From: Dentipellis sp. KUC8613
Taxonomy: Eukaryota > Basidiomycota > Agaricomycetes > Russulales > Hericiaceae
NCBI GenBank assembly: GCA_002286715.1
Contig: NSJX01000011.1
Location: 504,106 to 568,105, forward strand
Direction: 5' to 3'
Length of the DNA stretch: 64,000 bases
A program made the position numbers and the translations under genes. The notes under the pieces were generated by a model. That model ran no database searches and was not told the origin of the DNA. It saw only the letters and a program-made list of their open reading frames with translations. This document shows, piece by piece, positions 24,585 through 35,622 of this stretch (positions are counted from its first letter, which is position 1; each line of letters begins with the position of its first letter).

Positions 24585-25591
24585 GACTTGGGCACTTAAT
24601 GGAAGAGAGAGCTCAGAGATGGCACGGAATGGTATTCAATCGGCGCTCGCGCAGGACGTCGGCCGTGGGTGCATGCGTGAGCCCGTGACTGCGGGTGTAA
24701 GTTACTGGCAGCCGCGATGGCCGCGTGCGTCCTCTCGAACCAAACCTCGACCATGACATCAATTGTGGGTCCATATTTTTTTGATCCCCATTATCACCAT
24801 CTTTCCTCCTTCTAGTGAAGTGGCTAGCAGCCGTTACTACCTCCGACCACGGTACCAAAACCCAGAATCTGCTGCGGATTCTCTCGAAGGCATACCCTCT
24901 GAACAGCACCCGGTTCACGCCTATAGCTATCTGTCAACTCGATAACGTTCGAAATCTAGAACAACGATCAGAACGATTCCTTCTACAGACAGGGATATAG
25001 ATCTTAGAGGAAGGCCAAAAGTCACGTTTGCTTCACCCCAAGGTCCTCTGACTTTGCTTCTGTAACGTCTGACGTATTCGTGGCTCGGTTATGATTGAGT
25101 ATTAACATCTCTCAACTTCCCCGGACGCATCCTTGCCACGTTTTTGTGCTTCTCGCACATTCGCAAGGATTACCTGGGCACCGTGTGCGGGTCAGGTGAG
25201 ACCCGACCACAGCGTTTTAGGCTTCGTTTTCGGCTGTTGTACTACCCATTCATTCCCTACAGCTCCTCCCGGTGATTTTCCACTTCTGTGGGAACATGCA
25301 TGGGAACATACTTCTGTCGTCGATACCCTTATGGGTCGGACTACTCTTTGTCGTCCCTGATGCTGGCCGATCTTCTCAAGCTCCCTTGGCTTCCTTGACT
25401 CCATTCCCCGAATCTTTTCCCAAGGCACACGGTCGGGTATACAGCGCCTAACGTCCTACCGAAGCTCCCGTTTTCTCCACGCGCTAAATAATGAGCGGCG
25501 GTTTCCACTTGCTCCAGTCCCCCCGCCTCCACGACAACAGTAAGCCGTGCATCTTCGATTGCGCTACACGAAGCTAACTTGGACGGTATAG
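24585..25591. promoter_or_regulatory. Divergent intergenic region between FMO and Ser-rich membrane protein
   Basis: About 1 kb that must contain both promoters. I see no TATA box at a convincing position, no RNA gene and no coding sequence with recognisable content. Confidence 0.4.
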
Positions 25592-26371
25592 ATGGTATAC
25601 CGCATTCCGATCCTCTTGGTAGCCTTGCTCTTCCGCCTTGTAGAAGGCAAAGGAGGCGCGAAAACTGCAGCCGATGACGATGACGACGATTCTCCCCCGC
25701 CAAGTTCAAGCCAAGAATCATATAGCACAACTGCCTCAACCCCAGCCTCATCATCCCCTTCCCCCTCCCCTTCGTCTGTTATTCGATTTCAGCTGCAACC
25801 CCCAGGGAATTCCACCACATGCGGAAACATGTCGTTGACCTGGTCGTACTCAGGCCCAAAGTCCGTACCATTGACGGTGCAGATCACCGACACATTCGCT
25901 TCCCAGGTGGCGATTGTACCAGGACATGCGAGGGTCGTCTCGACATTCCGCACGCTCACCACGAACGTCCCATCCACCGCGAGCAAGCTCGACTGGGACC
26001 CTGTCGATGTCGACGAAGGGATGTACAGCGCCGTCGCGTTCGACACTTCACACACGTTGGGGATGTACACGCAGTCGCCGCCATTTTTTGTCGCCTCCGG
26101 AAGCGACCGCTCTTGCCTCGTAGGTCTGCCGTCTCCCTCATCGGGGTCCTCGGCGACGTCCCCGACCAATAGTGGCTCCCCATTGCCGTCTGCGTCCTCG
26201 CATGCTGGGATACACCTGAGCCCAGGGGCCCTCGCTGGCACCATCGCCGGTCTCATCGCAGGAGTTATCATCATCGTTGCAGCGTTCACTGTTCCCCGAC
26301 TCATTCGCCACCATCTCCCCTCACATCGGAACCGGAATCGGCGGGAAGGCGGGCCATACTACCTGTTTTGA
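25592..26371 (+). CDS. Ser/Thr-rich single-pass membrane glycoprotein, unknown function
   Basis: One uninterrupted exon encodes 259 residues, unusual in this intron-rich window. The N-terminus MVYRIPILLVALLFRLVEG is a signal peptide. It is followed by an acidic run (six Asp), a Ser/Pro/Thr-rich linker likely to be O-glycosylated, and a beta-rich extracellular region of about 110 residues with two Cys (TTCGNMSLTWSYSG and SDRSCLVG). After a second Ser/Pro stretch a single helix, LAGTIAGLIAGVIIIVAAF, crosses the membrane, and a short basic tail (RHHLPSHRNRNRR) faces the cytosol. This layout is common among basidiomycete cell-surface proteins and resembles fungal wall sensors in arrangement only. 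No enzymatic motif was seen. Confidence 0.8.
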   Translation: MVYRIPILLVALLFRLVEGKGGAKTAADDDDDDSPPPSSSQESYSTTASTPASSSPSPSPSSVIRFQLQPPGNSTTCGNMSLTWSYSGPKSVPLTVQITDTFASQVAIVPGHARVVSTFRTLTTNVPSTASKLDWDPVDVDEGMYSAVAFDTSHTLGMYTQSPPFFVASGSDRSCLVGLPSPSSGSSATSPTNSGSPLPSASSHAGIHLSPGALAGTIAGLIAGVIIIVAAFTVPRLIRHHLPSHRNRNRREGGPYYLF

Positions 26372-26554
26372 ATAGGGATTATTTGGACCATTTGACAGTT
26401 AGTACATAGGAAGTCTTCGTAATCTAGTGAGCGTACATTATGGACGATAAGTATACAGACCATACAAAGCGAGTCGTGGCGCGAGCTAAACAACGTAAGC
26501 TATGCGAGAAAATGCAATGAATAAACATATAAAAAATGAGAATGCGTAAGTGTA

Positions 26555-29500
26555 TCATCGGCCGATCGAAGTCATGAAGCTGGAGAGGTCTAGGTTCTGG
26601 TACTCCTCCTCTGCAGGCAAATCTTCCAGTCCTTGCAAAATGTCCCTTTGGCCTGGCGGCCAGTTTGCTGACTTTTCTTTCTTTGCTTTGGCAGCATCCT
26701 CCTCGGCGGAGGTGTGCCGGAACAAATCAAGAACCAAATCAGTGTCCATGGACGAGAGTCCTGAGTTCTGCTGGGTGACGATAGAGTTTGCGATGTTCAA
26801 CTTGAAGCGTTGCAGACTGCAGAACAGCAAAGTCAACATCGAGTCTCATATCCACTACTGAAAATGCAAACGTACCCCATAATCTTCTCTTCCAGCGTCC
26901 CTTTAGTGATCAGTCGATAGACATTGACCACCTTCTTTTGGCCGATACGGTGAGCACGATCCATGGCCTGGAGATCCTTCATAGGATTCCAGTCATGCTC
27001 GACGAAGATCACCGTATCCGCACCAGTCAGCGTCAGCCCAAGACCACCGACGTGGGTTGTCAGCAGCAAGACGTCGATACTGGGATCAGCATTGAACGTC
27101 TGGACAACGGCGTGGCGCTTGGTGGTGTCCGTGCTTCCGTCCAATCGCATGTACGTCACAGAAGGCATATGCTTCTTGAACAGATCCGTCTCAATGATGT
27201 CCAGCATTTGCTTCATCTGGCAGAAGATAAGAACGCGGTGCTGGGAGAACGCCCCAGACGACGCTTGCTCAGCATCAGCGAGCTCGCTCTTGCCCACATC
27301 GCTTGTGTTGACGGCCGCCGGCGGTGAGCCAATACCACAATCAATGAGCAATTGCCTGCAGATTCTGATTAGCCTCGAACAATGCTATGCAATGCGCGAG
27401 ACGTACCGAAGTGCAAGCAATTTAGGAGCATGGTGGATATCACTGAGACTGGTGCTCTCAGGCTTCTGTCCAGCTTTCCTGAATGCTTCCTTCGTCGCCT
27501 CCTCGTCCTTGAGAACAAGTGCCGGATGGTTGCAAAGTTTGCGCAGATACTGCAAGGACTGGAAGATATGCTGCTGCTCGCCCTTCGCACCAGAAGCCTT
27601 GACGGCATCCTCTGCTTCCGCGCGGGCCGGCGACTTCGCAAAGTCGTCGTACAGCTGCTTCTGCACGTCCGAGAGTTCGCAGAAGTAATCCTGGATGATC
27701 TTGGGAGGCAGATCGTGCAAGACATCCTCCTTCAGACGTCGCAGAAGGAATGGAAGTACTTGTTTGTGCAACGCTTCCAACGCCAAGGCAGCTGCAGATT
27801 CCCGCAATCATCAGCGCGAAGTCGAGGATCCCATGAAAGATCAGCACTCACCCGCCTCGCTGTTCTTCGACTTCCCGTCCCGGCTGGACAAGATCGGCTT
27901 GCTGAACCGCTCATTGAACGATGCTTCGGAGCCAAGGAAGCCTGGCATCAGGAAGTCGAACAGGCTCCACAGCTCCAGGACGTTGTTCTGGATGGGCGTG
28001 CCCGACAAAATCAGGCGATGGTCTGCCCGGATGCACTTGACGGCTTTCGTAAGCTTCGTTTTAGCGTTCTTGATGACATGGCCCTCGTCGAGAATGCAGT
28101 AATTCCAGCTCATGTTTTGGAGATTCGCGATGTCGTTCCGCACCACCTCGTACGAGGTGATCACGACGTCGTAATTCTTCAATTTCGAGGAGAGCCGGTT
28201 TCGGTCTCGCGTGCTCCCGACATACATGATAGGCTTCAAGTTGTCCGCATACTTCTGGATCTCGTAGAACCAATGGCCCGTCAGCGTTGGAGGGCACACG
28301 ATCAGCGACGGTATGTGCACGGAATCAGGAGACTTCGTCTCCTCGTAACGCTTGCTACGCTCATAGTGCTTGCTCGCGAGGATGCAGATCGACTGTAACG
28401 TCTTTCCGAGACCCATATCTAAATCAAAGCGTCAGAAATCGCATCGGGGCATTCGCAGGTATACGCACCGTCGCAAAGGATGCCATGCAACTGATATTTG
28501 GCCAGGAATGCCAACCAGTTCACACCGTCCTGCTGATACTTGCGCAGCTCCGCGTTGATGGTCACGGGGATGTCATACTGCTCGACCTTGGTGCCGTCCA
28601 ATAGCTGCATGAGGAATTGCCGCTCCTCGTCTCGCCGCTTCAGCAGCTCTTCTGGGAAGCCTTCGGGATCTGGCAGGCCAGCCTAGAATAACGCATTTCA
28701 TTTCCACGCACACGGATTGGCGAGGAAGACGACTTACCTCTAATGGTACCATCTTCACCAACGATGCGAACGTGTTGGTCGCCGTCGCACGGATGTCGTC
28801 ATCGGGGTCGCTCATACGACCCAAAATCGGAACAACCAGGAAAATGACGAAAGGAAGCGCCTTGTAGTCCATCTTCTGCACGATGTCTGCGCCATTCACC
28901 ACCGTCAGCACACGCCTTCCACTTAAACAACGCCAAGATAACGTACTGAATATCAGCTCCGTGGCACCTTGCCTGTTTGACAGATTCACACTGTCTCCGA
29001 GGTAGGGAATGATAGTCTCGATCACATAGCGCATGGCCTCCACCGTCATCACGTCGCAAATGGTTGCGAAACATCGTGCGACGGACTGCCGGATGATTGC
29101 AAAGCGGCTACGTAGTGTGAGAGCCATCATGGGGAAGAGCTCTGTCAGCTTCGGCCATAGATCCTTGTGCAGTGTGGGGACGACCGCGTCGAGAACGCTG
29201 AGGGAGTCGATGACATCTTGACCGTATTGCTTCTCGATGAGTGCATCCGTCTCTTCTGGCGAGTCTATGCGAAAGTTAGTCACATAAATCTGGTACAACA
29301 GATATATAGGGAATTACCATTGACGCAAGCACTTAGAAGGCCACCGGCCATCGATTGCCACATCTTCGGGATGACATCCAACAAGTTCGCACCAAAGCGG
29401 TTCGACAACTGGACGAACGCCAGACCTGCGCCGCGGCGGGACAGCCTGGCCTTCTCGAGCGCATTCGCCTTGTCTTCGTCCTTGCTCTCGGTGGGCTTGT

Positions 29501-32500
29501 TCAGGTTCTGGAACGAGAGAATTGCAGACTGGTGTTTCCGCGTATACGCGAACGTCGGTGTCTTCTCGACGTCCTGGCAGAGGAACGTGCACAGGTTCTT
29601 GACGATCTTGTCTGGAGGCTGCGCAAGCTTGTGTTGCGCACAGAACTCGATGAATGAAGCCACAGCCTCCGCGGAACGCGTCTGCAGGTCGATGTTCTCC
29701 TCGTTCTGACCACGACAGTTAGTCCCCAAAACCCGAATCGCAGGATCGTAAAAAGCGCACCTTGATCCCGTTCATGACACCCTTGACGATGGGGCTGACT
29801 TTATCAGGCGTGCTCTTCAGCGCCACAAACGCAGCCGCAAACGACGCCGAGACGCGAATATCGTGCTGCGCCTTGACCTCCTTGTACCGCTCGATGCTAT
29901 TGAGCACGATCAAGCGCTTTTCCGCCATGTTCTGCAGCTGGCTCTTCTTCGTCTTGCCCAGACTCTCCTTGAGCTTCGTGTACACCTCGCCGACCGTCGT
30001 CTCCGCCGTCGCGAGCGAGAAGCAGCCGGGCTTCGCGCCCGTGAGGTCGATCTCCGTGCCGAGCGTCGGGATGTTCTCCCAGGGGATCTTGCAGTCGTAG
30101 CCGAAGGAGTGCAGCAGGTTGTTGCACTCGCCGTGGATGCGCGCGAGCGTGTACGCCATTTCGTGGTACGCGGCCGGCGGGTCGTTCTGCAGCCACGCGA
30201 GCGCCTTCGCGCAGAGGTCGCGCGCGAGCGGGGATGCCTCGATGAGCAGTGGCGGGTCGGGCGGTGAGTAGGTGCCGTAAAGCTTCGCCCATTCCTCCGT
30301 GACGATTGCGGTGAGGACCTTCTGCAGCATGCTGCTCGAGTCGATGTAGTGCAAAAGCACGGGCTGGAATACATCGTCGACCTCCTGACACTGAAGATGT
30401 TAGTAGCGGATAAATTCTACGAAGAGATAGGGCGCACCGGTTGACCCCACTGGGCAATGAGCTGGGCAATGGCCTTGGCAGCGGAGACACGAGCCCTCCA
30501 CACCACGTCCGACGACACCAATGTCATGTCCTGCGCGAGCATGTTCTTGTCCACATTGTGTCGTTCGGCAGCCGCGTCAGCGGCCTCGGTGGTGACAAGC
30601 GGGTCATAGAAGGTCGTGGCATCTATTGCCATGCCCATGGGTGTCATCATGGTTGCAAACCAATCCATGAGCTGTTGGGGAGTAACCACGGCATCCACTC
30701 GGCCCTGGGCTGTGCAGATGACGGACAACGCAGTCGACCAGGCGGCGTACGTTGCATCGCGGATGTCTCCTCGTTCTTCCACGATAAGGTTCTGGAACAG
30801 GAGACGAAGCAAAGGAACAGCGATCCACTCTTTCGACAGCGATGGGACGGTCATGAAAGAATGCAGGGTCTGCACGACGGCCAGACGCACGCTAGGTATG
30901 GTATGACGGAAGAAGGGGAACAGGGTAGGCGCCAGGTCTGTAAGAGATTTTCTGAAAATGAGAATCAGCCGAAGCGTGCAGGAGAGAAACCTAAGGTACG
31001 AACGATGTTGCTTCGCTTGCGAGGATTTCGATGACCTCCGGATACGTGACGAGCTTGCCTATTGTATGCGTCAGTGAGTGTCTATATGCCTGCGGATAAA
31101 TGCGTACCCAAGAGATCCATGACTGCACCGACACTGGAGCCGAGATCATCCTTCATGTCGCCAAGACAGCTCCACAGCACGGAAAGGACAAGACTGAGCG
31201 AACCAGGCAGCTGCCTGACGAGATGGGTAGCAACAGGAAGCAAGCACGACGCGGCCACGGATCGGACGTCATCGTCACGGTCTCCCAAACCGAGGACCGC
31301 CGCATCGACAACATCCTGCAAAACTTCCTTGCCACTCGGGCCAGGGACTGGTTTCACGTCTACTTCCATCTTGACATCTTCTTCAGACTTGATCTTCTCA
31401 TCGGATTCGGTGACCTCCTCTTCGATGACATCGCTGCGCACCGCGACCTCGTACTTGATGCCAAGCAGACCCGCGTGTCTGACCTCCCAAACATGCGTCT
31501 TCTCCGGGAGCCCTCGCGAACGCGCTGCTGCGGTTTGTACGGGAACGGGGAAGTCTTGTCTGATCATTTGCAGCAATAGCGAATGCACATGAAGCACAGA
31601 TCGCCGTGGCATGTGGAGGAGAAGAGACGCGAGAGTTTGCGAAACGGTTTCTCGAACGGGCGCCACAACCTACGATGGGTCAGTGAGTGTATATGCAAAG
31701 GCGGGACAACGCCTACCTGGTCGGCAAGGAAATCGCCAAAGCGATCGAGAACGAATACGAACAGTAATTTCGCCGCTATCTCATTGCACCAGCGTTCGTG
31801 CGCAAGAGCATTCTCTTCTCGGCTGGCGCCAACTAGACGGGCACATTTAAATGCCATTTCGTTGTCAGAGACAGAGTCGCCCACCTTTGGTCCCACCATA
31901 TTGCCCCTGAGCCTTGAGTAGCTCTCGAAGTGCCATAGCCGCACCGTGGCGCACCTCCCATGCGGCACTGAAAAGATCTACTTCAAGTATCTTCACGAGA
32001 CCATCCCATACCCAGACACCAGGCTGCACCTCCAGAGCCTTTGACGGCTGTACAGCTGCTTTGGGAAGCACCGCACCGCCTTTCGAAGGGTCAATAATGA
32101 CCTTCTCGGTCGGACTAGATACGGAGTTGGGGCTGTCGACTCTTGACGGGGCGGTAGGCTTTTCCTCACCCATGACCAGACGGGCCCTGTGAGCAGCGTG
32201 AACAAGGAAGTACAAGGGTGATCGCAGAAGGAGCTCACTTGGACGCTGCTGTGGAAACCGGCTGGTATTTGTTTCCGGTATTCTGCGGGGGCGGGGCCCC
32301 GACAACAGCTGTGTTGCCCAATTTCCGCTTGCGCTTCAGTCTGTTGCGTTCACGAGCTGAAAGGCCCGATAGGTCTTCTCCCGGTTGCGGACCGGACGAG
32401 GCAGTGGGTGAAGGTGCGGCTGGTGTCGTGGATAGGGAACGTGTTGTTGGAGACGGCTCTCGCTTTCGCTTGAGCGAAGTCGTGTCGATTGGGGTGGGCA

Positions 32501-33205
32501 TCACAAGGGGCTTTTCCTCAGCGGGAGACGCGCCGTTGGACATCTGCACGTCGCCTTCTGTATCGACATCGGCTGCAAGCTCTTTCTCAAAGTCAATGTC
32601 GTCTGCAGCACCGACACTGTCGAGGAAATCGAGACCGATGCGCCCCATGGCCTCCTTGCGGGCCTTCTTGACCTCTGCAGGACTAGACAGGATGCCGGTG
32701 GGCTTTGCAAACTCCTTGCCGGAGGATGCTAGGAGAAGTTTCCCTTTGTGCATCAGTTCCTGAACGGAGAACGCGGGGAATTCGGGTGCGATGGTGGAGG
32801 TGGACGGGCCTCGTTGCATTTCGGCTTCGAGGTCGGTGTTCTCGAATGGGTGCCATAGCGGGACAAGGGTGAATATGTGAGAGAGGGCAGTCGATGCTGC
32901 AGAGCGTGTGTCATGGGATTTGGAGTGAAGGAAGGGGAGGACCTAAGGAAAAAGAGTCAGAAAGAGATATCCCGGGGACATGGAGATAAACGGACTCTGG
33001 CAACTACAGCCATAAGCTCGGACCAGGCCGAGGGTTCGGCGAGGGGGTGAAGGCGGCGGTGGGCCTTTGGGTCGTCCTGAAAAGCGACATCGGATATGAC
33101 GGACTTGACAGCTATCTGGGCGAGCTGCTTCGCTGCGGTGGACCTGACGGAGGAAGAGGAGCCAGTGTCGAGGAGAAGGAGGAGCCGGTCCAACCTCGAT
33201 GACAT
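26555..33205 (-). CDS. MOT1: MOT1/BTAF1, Snf2-family ATPase that removes TBP from DNA
   Basis: MOT1 uses ATP to strip TATA-binding protein off promoters, redistributing general transcription. The ATG at 33205 starts SSRLDRLLLLLDTGSSSSVR, the conserved MOT1 N-terminus. A long array of HEAT-type helices fills about two thirds of the protein. The Snf2 engine follows at the C-terminal end: WLAFLAKYQLHGILCD, Walker A DMGLGKTLQSI, SLIVCPPTLTGHW, and the DEGHVIKN box in place of DEAH, as is typical of MOT1. The second lobe has RVLIFCQMKQML, MRLDGSTD, LLTTHVGGLGLTLTGAD and QAMDRAHRIGQ. The C-terminus DLVLDLF with SSFMTSIGR matches family tails. At about 6.65 kb it is the longest gene here, as expected for a near-2000-residue protein. 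Its promoter is shared with the JmjC gene. Confidence 0.95.
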
Positions 33206-33467
33206 GACCAAAAAGGAAAGAGGGGGTGTAACGGGCCGGGGGAGCCGGTGCAGGCGTCTCGCAATGGAATGATCGCTCGGGGTTGGTTCTCACGAGCCAT
33301 GAACCGCGCCCGACCTTTTATCACTCCAGCCGTCCGCCAGCGTGACACCAAAATTGCTGCGCGTGACACTCCCATTACCTCATCCCCCTTAGCCGGCTTC
33401 GATGTGGCGTCTCTCATCAACGTTCCTGTTCTCTCTTTCCTTCGCACACTGACCACTACTCCATTTG
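33206..33467. promoter_or_regulatory. Bidirectional promoter of MOT1 and the JmjC gene
   Basis: The 262 bp between the divergent start codons. Pyrimidine-rich on the plus strand near 33390-33465, a common feature ahead of fungal start sites. No clear TATA box. Confidence 0.4.
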
Positions 33468-34948
33468 ATGGCCTCCCCCGCCCTTCTTCTCCACCACCTC
33501 GTCGACCAGCTGCATGATCCAGCGTCTCCCCTCGTCGCAGGCAAGGCCGCCGCATCTACGGCCACTCGTCCTTTGTGCACTCATTCTCGTTCACAGATTT
33601 AGCCGCATGTGGCATCGACGCAGTAACCCGTCTCCAAAAGGCCTCGCTCGCCCTTATCGATCCATCGTCGCGGAGCCAGGCCACTTCTGTTCTCGACGAA
33701 CTGATCGCTTTGGCACACAAACGGATGGCTGAACAACGTTTGAATTTCTGCTGGAGACGACTCTACACCGATGCATGCATTCTGCGTTCGCTCGCTGACG
33801 TGATGTCACTCAATCCGCGCAACGATCAAAATGCTAAATTGTGCGTCTCGCGCTTAGATCGGTCGCTTATCGTGGCAGGTGCTCCAGGCGAAGGCAGATA
33901 CGATCTCCTGCTTGACCTGATTGCCAAACTGCAGTCGGACTATCTTCCTTCCAGCCCTTTCGATCTCTCTGCCGCGCAGACGCGTTTTCTGGTGACGTCG
34001 TCGCACCCCTCTCCTGTGGCATCCTCGTCCATGCCTATACCCCGGCTCAGTGCGCCTCCCTCTCTTTCTCACTTTCAGCGGCACCTGTTCCAGAATCCGT
34101 TCATTCTCCCTGGCTCTGCTCTCGACTGGCCTGCAATGACAGAACATCCGTGGCATTCTCCTGACTACCTGCGCTCCGTCGGGGGCCGCGGCCGAATTGT
34201 CCCGGTCGAAATTGGAAGCGACTACAGGACAGAGGATTGGTCGCAGGAGATGATGGACTGGGACGAATTTCTCGATTCGCTAGAGTCGTCTCGAGCTCCC
34301 GATCGTGTTCTATACCTTGCGCAACACAGTCTTTTCACACAGTTTCCAGCCTTGCGTGCGGATATCGTAGTCCCCGATTATGTCTATACATGTCCATCTG
34401 CGCCGGCGAATTATACGGGCTACCAACCACCAGGTAATGAGGATCAACTGGTGATCAATGCATGGCTAGGTCCGAAAGGCACTACTTCGCCAGCGCACAC
34501 TGTACGTATCGTTTCATCACATGATGGAGCGTGTTTCTTAGGTCGGAGTTTCTAGGATCCTTTCTTCAATTGTTATGGTATGTGCACGCGTGTTGTCCCA
34601 ATGCGTCACGACTCATGGCAATCAGCTCAGGTAGTAGGCCGGAAGACGGTCTGGCTCGCTCCGCCCGAGGCCACGCCGTTCATGTACCCTTACCCAGACT
34701 CCACTGCGGACGTTGACAAGCGCGCCCATAACCCAGCGGCGAACACTCTGGAGCCATCGATGAGCAACACGTCGCGCGTCGACGTGTTTGCTACCCCAGA
34801 CGCCAACTATCCCCTTTTTTGGGAGCATGCCGTCCCGCGTGCCATGAGCGCGACTCTCGAACCAGGGGATGTTCTATTCTTTCCCCCTGGCTGGTGGCAT
34901 GCCCTGAGAAGCGAAGATGTCAGCTTTTCCGTCTCGATGTGGTTCTGA
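33468..34948 (+). CDS. JmjC-domain oxygenase (KDM8/JMJD5-like), N-terminal frame disrupted
   Basis: A Fe(II)/2-oxoglutarate-dependent oxygenase of the JmjC class, closest in layout to the JMJD5/KDM8 hydroxylases. The body reads DLAACGIDAVTRLQKAS, CWRRLYTDACILRSLADVM, then GRGRIVPVEIGSDY. The iron-binding triad is visible: AHTD (His and Asp) just before an intron, and the distal His in PPGWWHAL. Between them are the sheet NCYAQVVGRKTVWLAPP and the loop WEHAVPRAMSATLEPGDVLFF. It ends SVSMWF. The likely start at 33468 (MASPALLLHHLVDQLHDP) is in a different frame from the body, and no normal-sized intron connects them. The frame changes somewhere in about 33540-33575, so the N-terminus may carry a one-base indel (real or an assembly error). 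Confidence 0.8.
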
Positions 34949-35622
34949 GCACTGCGTGTCGAACGTCGACGTCGAACACTGCCGCCAGGTGGGAAAGGCG
35001 GTTCCCGAGGGCAGACGCGCACCGAGCAGATTGAATAGATGGATAGATGGATCGTACGTCGTGCTGCTTCTTGTGCTGGCGTCTATCAGGGTGACTTATG
35101 AAGCACAGCACGAGCAGAACAAATGCGTAGCACTCGGATAGGAGGCGGAGGAGAAGCATCTTCCTATTGTACATGTGTGCGAAGCTGTGTTCGCCTCGTG
35201 CCAAAGCTAGAATGGAAGAGAGGGCGGGGCGTAGGATTCATGTCGATCCTTCCCGTACATGCCTGCTGTGTTACGTAGCATTGGCATCTACCGGCGGCTT
35301 GTGCAACCCACTACGAACACCATGAGAATATGCCAGACAGCACGAGACATGTACCGTGCCTTGTACCTGTTGTAGCGCTCCTCGAGAATTCAGAAAAGAC
35401 ACAGGGGGATTTATGTGAGTGAAGGTCACATGACTATACTGCTTCGGTAGCCGGGCCGTGCTATGCCGCGCTTCCTTTCAGTTGTGTATCTCGAAGCTGT
35501 CCAGCGCAACCCTCTCCCCAATCTCTCTCTTAACATATCATTCCATCCGCATCTGTTCCGCGTCGCGACGATTGAAGCTAGGTAAAGGAATAAAGACGAC
35601 GTGAAGTATCGCCAGGGCCAGG
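34949..35622. other. Intergenic between JmjC and TBC genes
   Basis: About 670 bp with a short GATAGATG-type repeat near 35030-35050. No RNA gene or credible coding exon seen; holds the JmjC 3' flank and the TBC promoter. Confidence 0.45.
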
